NCBI RefSeq assembly: GCF_000282135.1
Contig: NZ_AKJW01000059.1
Location: 1-64,000, forward strand
Length of the DNA stretch: 64,000 nucleotides
DNA from: Herbaspirillum sp. CF444
GTDB taxonomy: Bacteria > Pseudomonadota > Gammaproteobacteria > Burkholderiales > Burkholderiaceae_D
Direction: 5' to 3'
Shown here: piece after piece, positions 10,158-18,652 of the stretch
Layout of the letters: each line of letters starts with the position of its first letter
Numbering within the stretch: the first letter of the stretch is position 1
Position numbers and translations under genes: made by a program
The notes under the pieces: generated by a model
What the model was told of the DNA's origin: nothing
Seen by the model: the letters and a program-made list of their open reading frames with translations, nothing else
Databases searched by the model: none

Positions 10158-10934
10158 TTATTCGATGGAAGTCGGCGGCGGCATGCTGCGGCGACCAGGC
10201 AGGATGATTTCGATGCGGCGCGGTTTTTCGCCCTTGTTGCCCACATCGACATTGTTGTTGGCGCTGCCGCCAGGTTGGTACAGCTGATAGAACTGCGCCA
10301 CCAGTTGCACGTAGTTGCGTGTTTCCGGATAGGGCGGGATTTGGTTGTTGTACTTCTGCACGGCGCGCTCGCCGGCATTGTAGGACGCAATCGCCAGCTC
10401 CAGCCGTTTCGGGAACAACACCTGCAGATCGCGCAGATAACGCGCGGCCAGGCGGATGTTGATCTTGGGATCGGTCAGCTTCTGCTGAATGGTCTTGCGG
10501 CGATCGCCTTGCACGCCGTAGCGCTCGGCGGTCTCCGGCATGATCTGCATCAGGCCGATGGCGCCCTTGGGCGAGACGGCGGTGGGATTGAAGCCGGATT
10601 CGGCCGCCATGATCGCCTTCAGCAAGGCCGGCTCTACCGAGAATTCCCTGGCGCTCTGGTCCACCATGGCTTCATATTTTTTCAGGTTCGGATGCTGCAG
10701 CATCAGTTGCATCAGCGGCGAGGACATGTTCGGTTTGACGGTCACGCCCGGCACGCCGCGGGCGATCTTGTCCGAATCGAAGGTGGCGTCGCCGCGCATG
10801 AACAACTGATAGCGGTCGTCGAGTTTTTCCGTCGAGACGTGCGCCATGCCGTCGGTGTCGATGTAGCCGTAGACGTCGGCGTGTGCAGACATGCAGGCAA
10901 ACAATGCGGCGCCAACAATTGCTGTTTTGTTCAA
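10158..10934 (-). CDS. Secreted lytic transglycosylase (SLT domain)
   Basis: 258 residues if started at TTG 10934. No ATG or GTG gives a usable N-terminus, and the open frame further upstream is translated repeat DNA. From TTG the signal peptide is (M)NKTAIVGAALFACMSAHA, with cleavage after Ala19 and then DVYGYIDTDGMAHVS. The SLT domain follows near 95-215, with catalytic Glu112 in AAESGFNP, SPKGAIGLMQIMPETA near 121-136 and NIRLAARYL, SYNAGERAV typical of family 1 transglycosylases. It cleaves the MurNAc-GlcNAc bond of peptidoglycan to give 1,6-anhydro ends. The gene sits between parE and parC on the same strand, 32 bp before parC. Confidence 0.85.
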   Translation of the reverse strand: MNKTAIVGAALFACMSAHADVYGYIDTDGMAHVSTEKLDDRYQLFMRGDATFDSDKIARGVPGVTVKPNMSSPLMQLMLQHPNLKKYEAMVDQSAREFSVEPALLKAIMAAESGFNPTAVSPKGAIGLMQIMPETAERYGVQGDRRKTIQQKLTDPKINIRLAARYLRDLQVLFPKRLELAIASYNAGERAVQKYNNQIPPYPETRNYVQLVAQFYQLYQPGGSANNNVDVGNKGEKPRRIEIILPGRRSMPPPTSIE

Positions 10935-10951
10935 TGTCTCAAATAGTCGTC

Positions 10952-10971
10952 GTCCCAGCGAACGCTGGGAC
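10952..10971. repeat. REP-like palindrome, copy 1a
   Basis: GTCCCAGCG-AA-CGCTGGGAC, a 9-bp inverted repeat in the parE-slt gap, followed by CCAGCGTCGTGA. The same unit, with AA or TT at the centre, recurs near 15.4, 52.9 and 59.5 kb. Confidence 0.85.
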
Positions 10972-11042
10972 CCAGCGTCGTGAATATCGTCTGGTGCATC
11001 TATGGAAGAACGCGAATTTATTGGCGGCTGTGACGTTGCTGG

Positions 11043-11062
11043 ATTCCGGCGTTCGCCGGAAT
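11043..11062. repeat. REP-like palindrome, copy 1b (variant)
   Basis: ATTCCGGCG-TT-CGCCGGAAT, a 9-bp inverted repeat with the same geometry and the same TT centre as the GTCCCAGCG units but different arm bases. It lies in the same parE-slt gap. Confidence 0.75.
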
Positions 11063-11158
11063 GACGGCCAAGAGTGCAGAAATTTTTCGAGCGCAATACC
11101 CTCCCGGCTTTCCACAAGATGGGAAAGTTGAGGAGGAGAGTGCTCAGCAAGGTCATCG

Positions 11159-13165
11159 TTAAATATCCGCTTCCGCTTCGTTGCCGTGCTCTTCGATCCA
11201 GGCACGGCGCGAGGCGGCTTCGCCTTTGCCCATGAGCATGGTGAAGCGCGCTTCCGAAGCGATGTGGTCGAGTTCGCCCAGGGCGACCGGCAACAGGCGG
11301 CGGGTGTCGGGATTCATGGTGGTTTCCCACAATTGTTCCGCGTTCATTTCACCCAGGCCTTTGAAGCGCGAGATGCTCCATGCGCCTTCTTTCAGGCCGT
11401 CCTTGCGCAGCTTGTCTTCGATCGCTTCCAGCTCGCCGTCGTCGAGCGCGTACAGCTTTTGCACCGGCTTCTTGCCGCGCGCGGGCGCGTCGACGCGATA
11501 CAGCGGCGGACGCGCGATGCAGATGTGGCCGTGGTCGATCAGCTTGGGGAAGTGCTTGAAGAACAGCGTCAGCAGCAACACCTGGATGTGCGAGCCGTCG
11601 ACGTCCGCATCGGAGAGGATGCAAATTTTTCCATAGCGCAGACCGCTCAGGTCGGGCGTGTCGGTGTGGCCGTGCGGATCGACGCCGATGGCGACCGCGA
11701 TGTCGTGGATTTCATTGTTGGCGAACAGGCGGTCGCGCTCGGTTTCCCAGGCGTTCAGGACCTTGCCGCGCAAGGGGAGGATCGCCTGGAACTCTTTGTC
11801 GCGGCCCATCTTGGCCGAGCCGCCGGCGGAGTCGCCCTCGACCAGGAAGATTTCATTGCGCGTGATGTCGCTGGATTCGCAGTCGGTCAGCTTGCCCGGC
11901 AACACGGCCACGCCGGAAGATTTCTTCTTCTCGACTTTTTGCGCTGACCGCAGGCGGCTTTGCGCCTGCTTGATCACCAGGTCGGCCAGTTTCTTGCCGT
12001 ATTCGACGTGCTGGTTCAGCCACAGTTCCAGCGAAGGACGCGAGAAGGTCGACACCAGACGCACGGCGTCGCGCGAGTTGAGGCGCTCCTTGATCTGGCC
12101 CTGGAATTGCGGGTCGAGCACCTTGGCCGACAGCACGAAGGAGACGCGCGCGAACACGTCTTCCGGCAGCAGCTTGACGCCCTTGGGCAGCAGCGAGTGC
12201 ATTTCGACGAAGCTCTTCACCGCCGAGAACAAACCTTCGCGCAGGCCGGATTCATGCGTGCCGCCGGCCGAGGTCGGGATCAGGTTGACGTAGGATTCGC
12301 GCACCACGTTGCCTTCTTCGGTCCAGGCCACGACCCAGGCCGCGCCTTCGCCTTCGGCAAAACCTTCGGCATCGGGGCCGGCGTATTGCTCGCCTTCGAA
12401 CAGCGGGATCAGCGGATCGGCGCTGGTCGATTGCGCCAGCGATTCAAGCAGGTAACCGCGCAGGCCCTGGTCGTATTGCCAGGTCTGTACGTCGCCGGTC
12501 TTGCCGTTGACGAGCGACACCTTGACGCCCGGCAGCAGCACCGCCTTGGAGCGCAGCAGGCGTTGCAGCTCTTGCTGCGAGATCGTCGGCGAATCGAAGT
12601 ACTTGGGATTCGGCCACACCGTCACGCGGGTGCCGGACTTCTTGTCGCTCGCGGTTGCCGAACGCGATTGCAGTTTTTCGATCAGGTCGCCGTCGGCGAA
12701 GGCCAGCGTGTGGACGCCGCGTCCTTGCTCATCCTTGCGCCAGACCGTGATTTCCAGGCGCGAGGCCAGCGCATTGGTGACCGACACGCCGACGCCGTGC
12801 AGGCCGCCCGAGAAGGCGTAAGCGCCGCCGCTGCCCTTGTCGAACTTGCCGCCGGCATGCAGGCGGGTGAAGACGATTTCGACGGTCGGCACGCCTTCGT
12901 CCGGATGCAGGCCGACCGGGATGCCGCGGCCGTCGTCCTCGACGCTGACGCTGCCGTCGGCATTGAGCGTGACGATGATGTTCTTGCCGTGACCGCCCAG
13001 CGCTTCGTCCGAGGCGTTGTCGATGACTTCCTGGAGGATGTGCAGGGGATTCTCGGTCCGGGTGTACATGCCCGGGCGCTGCTTGACCGGTTCCAGGCCC
13101 TTGAGGACGCGGATGGATGATTCGCTGTAGTCAGACTGGGATGCGGAAGTTTTTTTAGTTGCCAT
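11159..13165 (-). CDS. parE: DNA topoisomerase IV subunit B
   Basis: 668 residues from the ATG at 13165, which gives MATKKTSASQSDY. The frame continues upstream but those residues look non-coding. The GHKL ATPase domain has EVIDNASDEALGGHG near 50-64 and SGGLHGVGVSVTNALS near 117-132. The TOPRIM domain has LVEGDSAGGSAKMGRD near 440-455 and the acidic DADVDGSHI near 535. Together with ParC it forms topoisomerase IV. The minus-strand gene is separated from slt by about 220 bp holding two palindromic repeats, so the three genes may not be a tight operon. Confidence 0.96.
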   Translation of the reverse strand: MATKKTSASQSDYSESSIRVLKGLEPVKQRPGMYTRTENPLHILQEVIDNASDEALGGHGKNIIVTLNADGSVSVEDDGRGIPVGLHPDEGVPTVEIVFTRLHAGGKFDKGSGGAYAFSGGLHGVGVSVTNALASRLEITVWRKDEQGRGVHTLAFADGDLIEKLQSRSATASDKKSGTRVTVWPNPKYFDSPTISQQELQRLLRSKAVLLPGVKVSLVNGKTGDVQTWQYDQGLRGYLLESLAQSTSADPLIPLFEGEQYAGPDAEGFAEGEGAAWVVAWTEEGNVVRESYVNLIPTSAGGTHESGLREGLFSAVKSFVEMHSLLPKGVKLLPEDVFARVSFVLSAKVLDPQFQGQIKERLNSRDAVRLVSTFSRPSLELWLNQHVEYGKKLADLVIKQAQSRLRSAQKVEKKKSSGVAVLPGKLTDCESSDITRNEIFLVEGDSAGGSAKMGRDKEFQAILPLRGKVLNAWETERDRLFANNEIHDIAVAIGVDPHGHTDTPDLSGLRYGKICILSDADVDGSHIQVLLLTLFFKHFPKLIDHGHICIARPPLYRVDAPARGKKPVQKLYALDDGELEAIEDKLRKDGLKEGAWSISRFKGLGEMNAEQLWETTMNPDTRRLLPVALGELDHIASEARFTMLMGKGEAASRRAWIEEHGNEAEADI

Positions 13166-13407
13166 GCAGATGAGGGTCGAATCGGGGAATCGGGTGTGAG
13201 CGGCTAAACACCGCCGAAAGCTATGCCAAATGCGCATTCTAATGAAAAATCGGCAGGGACAGGAAGTTTGCACGACGACGACATGATCGATTTGATAACT
13301 GTTGCCGGCGCGGATCAGGCTTTCCCAGGGGAAATGCGCCCGGAAACATGGTGTTAGCCACCTTCTTCGTGTAATTTACAAAAAAATCTCAAGAATAAGG
13401 GGTGAAC

Positions 13408-14496
13408 ATGAAAGTCTTCAGACGCTTCGCGGCCGGCGTGGTTTTCGTTCAACTGATTGCCGTTTTCTCTTCTGCATCCGCGTTTGGGCTGAGGCCGGAA
13501 AGCGAAATCGATGGAAAAATCAAAGCCCTGGCGCCACGCCCGCCCATTTCCCGTTTCTGGGACGAAGCCGCTTATGTCGCCATCAACCACTTTTCTCATC
13601 CCGTGCATGAGCGCATCACCAATCTGATCTGGGACTGCAAGTCGGAGGAAGAGTGCAATCAAACCGCTCCGGGAAAATCCTTTGCTCCGGGAGCGGTCAT
13701 TGCCGGCGTGCGCTGGAATGACAATCCGCCATTTGAATTGACCACGACGTCGATGAAAGAGTGTGCCGGACGCACCTTGTGGTTGCCGAACTATAGCAAC
13801 TGCTGGATAAAGCTGTTCAAAGACGGGGAGAAAAGAGCCCGGAGCGGAGAGACTCTGGATCTGGCGTCGGGGACGATAATCATGCTGCGCTCCCATTTTG
13901 GCGATCTTCAATTCCTGCACGCCATGGCGGCCGGACGGCATGAGCGGGCGGAAGAAACGCAAAGCAAGATCCTGATGTGGGCTGAATTCACATGGAAAGT
14001 GGCGAATAAGGAATTTACCCAGGGAACCTTGTTGTCGGAAACCAATATTCCCCGGCTGACAAATTATTTCAAAAGCACGGAGACGGTGCAGACATTATTT
14101 ACCCGCGGCAATCCGACGCACCGTGACGATATCGGCATACTGGCGTTGGGCGCGTTGTTGCATACCGTGGAAGACAGTTTTTCCCGATCGCATGTGGACA
14201 GGGATGAAGAGAACGGTCAGGACTGCGGTCCCGGCATGCCAAAACGTCCCGGGATGATCCGGCAATTTCTGAATTACGCCTTGCAGGACTCATCGGCGCA
14301 TGCGGTGGAGGACGAGGAAGACGCCTTTGACTTGCAGCTTGCGACGGTCAGACCAAATGCCGTCGATGTGGGTAAATCGTTGAAGGCCTATTTTGATCGC
14401 GGCGCTGCATGGAATGAAGTCAAACCTTACATCGAATGTATTTTCGCTGTGATCGATAAGGATCAAGAAACAAGTGCGGGTAATTTTGGCAAATAA
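13408..14496 (+). CDS. Exported zinc-dependent phospholipase C / S1-P1 nuclease-like protein (predicted)
   Basis: 362 residues. The ATG at 13408 follows AGGGG by 5 bases, and an alternative GTG lies two codons upstream. A signal peptide ends near AFA/SASA (residues 23-26). The protein is alpha-rich and carries spaced His/Asp motifs like zinc-dependent phospholipase C: HFSHPVHERIT (61-71), RSHFGDLQFLH (161-171), H252-TVE-D256-SFSRS-H262 and H298-AVE-D302. The HxxxD-x5-H and HxxxD/E spacing equals His118/Asp122/His128 and His142/Glu146 of the Bacillus cereus enzyme as I remember them. Six cysteines fit an exported protein. AT content is higher than in neighbouring genes. The gene stands alone, so the substrate is unknown; catalysis is inferred. 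Confidence 0.55.
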   Translation: MKVFRRFAAGVVFVQLIAVFSSASAFGLRPESEIDGKIKALAPRPPISRFWDEAAYVAINHFSHPVHERITNLIWDCKSEEECNQTAPGKSFAPGAVIAGVRWNDNPPFELTTTSMKECAGRTLWLPNYSNCWIKLFKDGEKRARSGETLDLASGTIIMLRSHFGDLQFLHAMAAGRHERAEETQSKILMWAEFTWKVANKEFTQGTLLSETNIPRLTNYFKSTETVQTLFTRGNPTHRDDIGILALGALLHTVEDSFSRSHVDRDEENGQDCGPGMPKRPGMIRQFLNYALQDSSAHAVEDEEDAFDLQLATVRPNAVDVGKSLKAYFDRGAAWNEVKPYIECIFAVIDKDQETSAGNFGK

Positions 14497-14603
14497 GAGG
14501 GGATGTTCAGGAGGGTTTGCGTTCATTCGTTGCGCAATGCGCTATATTGGCGACCCATTGCTAATTTGAGCGACGCCTTGGCGGCGTTGTCGATGCCAGG
14601 ATC

Positions 14604-15284
14604 ATGTCCGTACAGGATTTCCCATTTTCAGAGCTGCTGAATCGCCGCAATTCCACGCGCGGCTTTCTCGATCGTCCTTTGCCGGAAGGCATGCTGGCCG
14701 GGCTGCTGGCCTTGGCGCGGCGCGCGCCGAGCGGGGCCAATCTGCAGCCGGGGGAATTCACTTTGCTCGAAGGCGATGCGCGGGCGCGCCTGTCGACGGC
14801 CCTGGTCGCGGCTTTTCGCGCGGGCAAGCAAGAGCCTGAGGACTATTCCTATTTTCCCCAGCCGATGCCGCAATCATTGCGTCGGCGCCAAGTCGCGGCA
14901 GCGAAGGAATTGTATGGCGCCTTGCAGACCGGGCGCGATGACCGCGCCGGACGTGATCGGCAGTTTGAACGCAATTTCAATTTTTTCGATGCGCCGGCTG
15001 CCTTGCTGGTGACCATCGATGCGCGCATGGGCAGCGGCTGTTACATGGACCTGGGCATGTGCCTGTACGGCCTCATGCTGGCGGCGACGGCGCAGGGCCT
15101 GGGCAGTTGCGCCATTGGTGCACTGGCGTCGTATCCGGGGCTGATACGCTCGACGCTGGGGCTGGGCGATGAGCATCACATTGTCTGCGGCCTTGCCCTG
15201 GGCTACGCCGATCCGGATGCGCCGGAAAATACCGTAAGGACTGAACGCCTCAAGCCGGAAGAATTTTTCAGAACACTCAGCTAG
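14604..15284 (+). CDS. Nitroreductase-family FMN oxidoreductase
   Basis: 226 residues. The N-terminal RRNSTRGFLDRPLP (near 14-27) and ARRAPSGANLQPGEF (near 38-52) are the FMN-phosphate-binding features of nitroreductases. GLGSCAIGAL near 165-174 is the second conserved segment. The C-terminal LALGYADPDAPENTVRTERLKPEEFF matches nitrobenzoate/nitrophenol-type family members, which reduce nitroaromatics or quinones with NAD(P)H. AGGA lies about 7 bases upstream of the ATG. A perfect 15-bp hairpin begins at the stop codon. The physiological substrate is not evident. Confidence 0.85.
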   Translation: MSVQDFPFSELLNRRNSTRGFLDRPLPEGMLAGLLALARRAPSGANLQPGEFTLLEGDARARLSTALVAAFRAGKQEPEDYSYFPQPMPQSLRRRQVAAAKELYGALQTGRDDRAGRDRQFERNFNFFDAPAALLVTIDARMGSGCYMDLGMCLYGLMLAATAQGLGSCAIGALASYPGLIRSTLGLGDEHHIVCGLALGYADPDAPENTVRTERLKPEEFFRTLS

Positions 15285-15322
15285 GGCCTGTTCACACTCG
15301 CAGATTTAGTGTGAACAGGCCC
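15284..15322 (+). terminator. Strong hairpin immediately after the nitroreductase stop
   Basis: GGGCCTGTTCACACT/AGTGTGAACAGGCCC is a perfect 15-bp stem with a 9-base loop that overlaps the last base of the stop codon. No T-run follows, so it may act as an mRNA-stabilising 3' structure or a weak terminator. Confidence 0.65.
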
Positions 15323-15332
15323 TGGTTCCGTC

Positions 15333-15405
15333 GTCCTGACGAAAGTCAGGACCCAGTGTCGTAACGACGGCCAACACGACACTGGGTCCCAGCGTTCGCT
15401 GGGAC
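15333..15405. repeat. Composite REP-like element, copy 2 (three nested palindromes)
   Basis: In order: GTCCTGAC-GAAA-GTCAGGAC (15333-15352), CCCAGTGTCGT...ACGACACTGGG (about 15352-15386) and GTCCCAGCG-TT-CGCTGGGAC (15386-15405). It lies between convergent genes. The same modules, in different combinations, occur near 52.9 and 59.5 kb. Confidence 0.88.
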
Positions 15406-15432
15406 GACTGCAATAAACTTGCGACCCTGAAT

Positions 15433-16605
15433 TCAGCAGCGCTCGACAATCGCAGCCGCACCGAGACCACCGGCCGCTGCGATAGCCGTCAGACCCAATG
15501 CTCCGTCGGGAGCGGCCTGACGCATGTCGGCCAGCAGCCTCGCCAGGCTGATCGCACCCGATGCGCCGATCGGATGGCCGCGTCCCAGTCCGCCGCCGTG
15601 ACGATTGAGCTGCGCCGGCGACAGCTTCAATTGTTCGCAGAAGGCGATTGCCTGCGCCGCGAAAGCGTCGTGCAATTCCACTCCCCACATGTCGTCGATC
15701 CTGTATGCAGTGCGCGCCAGCGCAGCCTGCGCCGCATCGATGGCGGCCAGCATCGGCGTCTCCGGCCGGGCGCCGACGCTGACGCCTGCGCGCCACGCAA
15801 AATGCGGGCGCAGGTTCAGGCGGCGTGCGGCGTCGCGCGTGGCGAGCACGACGAAGGCGGCGCCGTCGGCGCTGGGCGATATGGCGATGCGGCTGATGGC
15901 GTGGCGCTGTCGCGTCTGCTCGTCGACGCTGTCGTCGTCGGAGACTGCGACCACCGGCATGCGCTGCAGATGGCGTCGGTCGAGCGCGCGCGGATACGTG
16001 TCCTGCGTGGCGGCGCCGATGGGGATGATTTCATGTTGCAGATGGTCGCGCGCAGCGACGGCGCGCGCGTGGCTTTGCAGGGACCAGTCGTCTTGCTGCG
16101 CACGCGTGATGCCGGCGGCAAGCGCATGGCGTGCCGCCGCCAGCAGCATGCCGGGATCGCGCGCCGGGTCGGGGGCGAAAGCGGGGCTGTCGTAGACCGC
16201 GGCCTCTTCTCCGGGATGACGCGGGCGATGCCGGCGTATCGGCGCGCGGCTCCATGCTTCGAGTCCGCCTGCGATCACGACGTCGGCACTGCCGGCGGCG
16301 AGCAGACCGTTTGCCAGCGCCACGGCATCGAGGCCGGCGCAGCATTGACTGTCGACCGACAGGGCCGGGATGCGATCCGCGCATCCGGCCGCCAGCGCCA
16401 GCATGCGCGCCGGATTGCCGCCCGCGCCCATGGCGTTGCCGGCAATCACGGCGTCGATGGCGGCAAGCGGAATGCCGAAGCGTTGCAGCATGCCCAGCAA
16501 GACCGGCGCGCCGATTTCATGCGGCTGCAAAGACGACAGCGCGCCGCCGATGGGCGTCACCGCGCTGCGGCCCCAGCCAAGGATGACGGCGTCGCCGGTG
16601 TTCAT
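15433..16605 (-). CDS. Thiolase-family protein (YhfS-like) in the biotin operon
   Basis: 390 residues with thiolase layout. The nucleophile Cys88 lies in DSQCCAGLDAV, and the late GRGHPIGASGA His motif lies near 344-354. Two family residues differ. The NEAFA motif reads HDAFAAQ. The second catalytic Cys (C-x-G-G-G-x-G in acetoacetyl-CoA thiolases) is replaced by Ala376 in AAAGGLGAA. The loss of the acid/base Cys suggests it is not an ordinary biosynthetic or degradative thiolase. It overlaps the acyl-CoA ligase gene by ATGA. The order bioY - ligase - thiolase matches B. subtilis yhfU-yhfT-yhfS as I recall it, suggesting a role tied to biotin or pimeloyl supply. Confidence 0.82.
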   Translation of the reverse strand: MNTGDAVILGWGRSAVTPIGGALSSLQPHEIGAPVLLGMLQRFGIPLAAIDAVIAGNAMGAGGNPARMLALAAGCADRIPALSVDSQCCAGLDAVALANGLLAAGSADVVIAGGLEAWSRAPIRRHRPRHPGEEAAVYDSPAFAPDPARDPGMLLAAARHALAAGITRAQQDDWSLQSHARAVAARDHLQHEIIPIGAATQDTYPRALDRRHLQRMPVVAVSDDDSVDEQTRQRHAISRIAISPSADGAAFVVLATRDAARRLNLRPHFAWRAGVSVGARPETPMLAAIDAAQAALARTAYRIDDMWGVELHDAFAAQAIAFCEQLKLSPAQLNRHGGGLGRGHPIGASGAISLARLLADMRQAAPDGALGLTAIAAAGGLGAAAIVERC

Positions 16606-18053
16606 AATGGTCGCAGCGTCGGTGAATCGGGCGAACCGAGCAATTGCGCGAGCTGCTTGTGATCGCTCTTGCCGCTGGGCGTGAGCGGCCAGTCTTCACA
16701 GACGTAGAAGCGGCGCGGAATCTTGTACGGCTCCAGGCGCTCGCGGCACCATGCGCTCAAGGCGTCGGCGCTGACCGCTTCGTTCAGTTGCAGCAGCACC
16801 GCCACTTGTACGCCGCGCACGGCGTCGGGGATGCCTTGCACCGAGGCGGCGTTCACCGCCGGGTGGGCGGCGAGCACGCTTTCGACTTCTTCCGGAAACA
16901 GGTTCTTGCCTTGCGCCAGCAGCATGCGCTGTTGCCGTCCCAGCAAATGCAGGCGGCCTTGTGCGTCGAGATGGCCGACGTCGCGCACCGACAGCCAGTC
17001 GCCGTCGCGCAGCAGGGCCGGCTGGTCGGATTGCTCGTTGAGCGTGACGTAATCTTTGAACACCATGGGACTGCGTACGTAAATCAATCCGGGCGTGTTT
17101 GGTGCCGCAGCATCGATGCGCACCTCGACATTGCTGAACGGCCGCCCGACGACGTGATCGGGCAGGGTACTGTCGCTGTCGGTCCAGGCGATGAAGCTGG
17201 TTTCCGACGCGCCATAGAATTCGATGATGCGCGCCTGCGGAAACAGCGCCTGCAGCTCCGGCGTGCGGGCGCGCGTCCATGGCGCGCCGCCGATCATGAG
17301 CAACTGCACGTCCGGCATCGGCGACAAGGCGCGGCGTTGCGCCAGGTCCAGCATCAGGATCAGTTGGCTGGGCACGGCGACCATGGCGCCCGCACCGTCA
17401 TTACCCTTGCGCGCCAGCGTATCGAGCGCCGCCGCCGGTGAAAAGCGCGACTGCAGGCGAATGCCGGCGCCGCTCCACAATCCCAGCAAAGCGCCGAACA
17501 GGAAGGTCGAATGCGACAGGCGTCCCGGCACCAGCATGGTGGCGCCTGCGCCTGCGCCGAAGGATTCCAGGCAGATGTCGAAGCTGCTCGTCCAAGAGCC
17601 GTGGTTGCGGCGAAAGCCTTTGGGCAGGCCGCTGCTGCCGGAAGTAAAACCGATGTAGAAAGGCGTGGACGCGGTCGCGACTGCCGGCGCTATTTCCGCT
17701 CCGACACCAGCGGCAACGCGCGCGAAAATCTGTTCGCGCACGGATGGCGGCCAGTCGGGATCGCTGACGGCGGCGGTGCGGCCAGCGGCGATGATGGAGA
17801 GAAAACTGAGCAGCAGAGGCGCGGCATTGTCAGTCTCGGGCACATCGCTGACCCAGCAGACCGCCGATGAAGAAGATTGTTTCAGCACGGTCGCCCGCGC
17901 AGTGACTTGCCGGGCCAGCTCCGCAAAATCGAGACGAGTGACGCCATCGTCGACGGCGACGGCATGCGGCTTTGTTCGCGCCCAATGCGCCAGCGGCGCA
18001 TGGACGGTGTCGAATGCCGGCGGCAACGTCGTCAATCGCGATCCAGGCGCCAT
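16602..18053 (-). CDS. AMP-dependent acyl-CoA synthetase (YhfT-like) in the biotin operon
   Basis: 483 residues from the ATG at 18053. The longer open frame upstream lies inside bioY. The adenylate-forming motifs are present: the P-loop FYIGFTSGSSGLPKG near 155-169, EFYGASETSF near 276-285, RDVGHLDAQGRLHLLGR near 360-376, GKNLFPEEVE near 384-393 and the C-terminal LTPSGKSDHKQL with the catalytic Lys. It would activate a carboxylic acid to an acyl-AMP and then the CoA thioester. It overlaps bioY by 22 bp and the thiolase by 4 bp, so all are co-translated. The substrate may be pimelate or a biotin-related acid, but that rests on context only. Confidence 0.85.
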   Translation of the reverse strand: MAPGSRLTTLPPAFDTVHAPLAHWARTKPHAVAVDDGVTRLDFAELARQVTARATVLKQSSSSAVCWVSDVPETDNAAPLLLSFLSIIAAGRTAAVSDPDWPPSVREQIFARVAAGVGAEIAPAVATASTPFYIGFTSGSSGLPKGFRRNHGSWTSSFDICLESFGAGAGATMLVPGRLSHSTFLFGALLGLWSGAGIRLQSRFSPAAALDTLARKGNDGAGAMVAVPSQLILMLDLAQRRALSPMPDVQLLMIGGAPWTRARTPELQALFPQARIIEFYGASETSFIAWTDSDSTLPDHVVGRPFSNVEVRIDAAAPNTPGLIYVRSPMVFKDYVTLNEQSDQPALLRDGDWLSVRDVGHLDAQGRLHLLGRQQRMLLAQGKNLFPEEVESVLAAHPAVNAASVQGIPDAVRGVQVAVLLQLNEAVSADALSAWCRERLEPYKIPRRFYVCEDWPLTPSGKSDHKQLAQLLGSPDSPTLRPL

Positions 18054-18637
18054 GCCGGCATGCCGCGCACCACGCTTTGCACGAGTATGGCGCAGACGAC
18101 GCACTTGACCAGGTCGCCGGGGACGAAGGCCAGCACCGCGAGCGAAGCCTGCACCAGCGTCAGATGCGCCGCCAGCATCAGGCCGAGGATGCCGAAGAAA
18201 TACATCGCCAGGATGCCGCCGATCACCGACGACAGGAAGGCCGCTATCAGCAGGCCCTTGCCCTTGGCGTCCGGCATGCGGCGCATGAACTGGCGCATGC
18301 ACAGGCCGCACACCACGGCGCCGACCCACCAGCCCAGCAGGAAGCCGGCCGACGGCGCGACGAACACGCCCAGGCCGCCGCGGCCGCCCGACAGCAAAGG
18401 CAATCCCAGCGCCACCGCGACCAGGAACAGGCCGATCGTGTAGAACGCGCGCTTGGGTCCCAACAGGCAGCCGACCAGCATGATGCCCAACGATTGCAGC
18501 GTGATCGGCACGCCGAACGGCAGATCGATTTTGGGAATCAGGCCGAACACCGCGATGACGGCGGCGAACAGGGCGATGTAGGAAAGCGAGCGGGTGGAGG
18601 TCATGGTGCCGGTTGTCGTCATGGAGGAGTCACTCAT
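18032..18637 (-). CDS. bioY: Biotin transporter substrate-binding S component BioY
   Basis: 201-residue integral membrane protein with about six hydrophobic segments. Family marks are the N-terminal IPKIDLPFGVPITLQSLGIMLVGCLLGPK (near 34-62), GLPLLSGGRGGLGVF near 78-92, APSAGFLLGW near 94-103 and the C-terminal FVPGDLVKCVVCAILV near 174-189, all typical of BioY. It captures biotin in the membrane, and with BioM and BioN forms an ECF-type importer. Alternative ATGs lie 5 and 11 codons downstream and no start has a clear RBS. It is the third gene of bioM-bioN-bioY. Confidence 0.93.
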   Translation of the reverse strand: MSDSSMTTTGTMTSTRSLSYIALFAAVIAVFGLIPKIDLPFGVPITLQSLGIMLVGCLLGPKRAFYTIGLFLVAVALGLPLLSGGRGGLGVFVAPSAGFLLGWWVGAVVCGLCMRQFMRRMPDAKGKGLLIAAFLSSVIGGILAMYFFGILGLMLAAHLTLVQASLAVLAFVPGDLVKCVVCAILVQSVVRGMPAWRLDRD

Positions 18638-18652
18638 CTAAGGAAAAAAGGT

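Noticed and set aside
10158-11330. Upstream ATG start for the lytic transglycosylase giving 390 residues
   Set aside because: The extra N-terminus is translated palindromic repeat and overlaps the parE end. It would bury the signal peptide.
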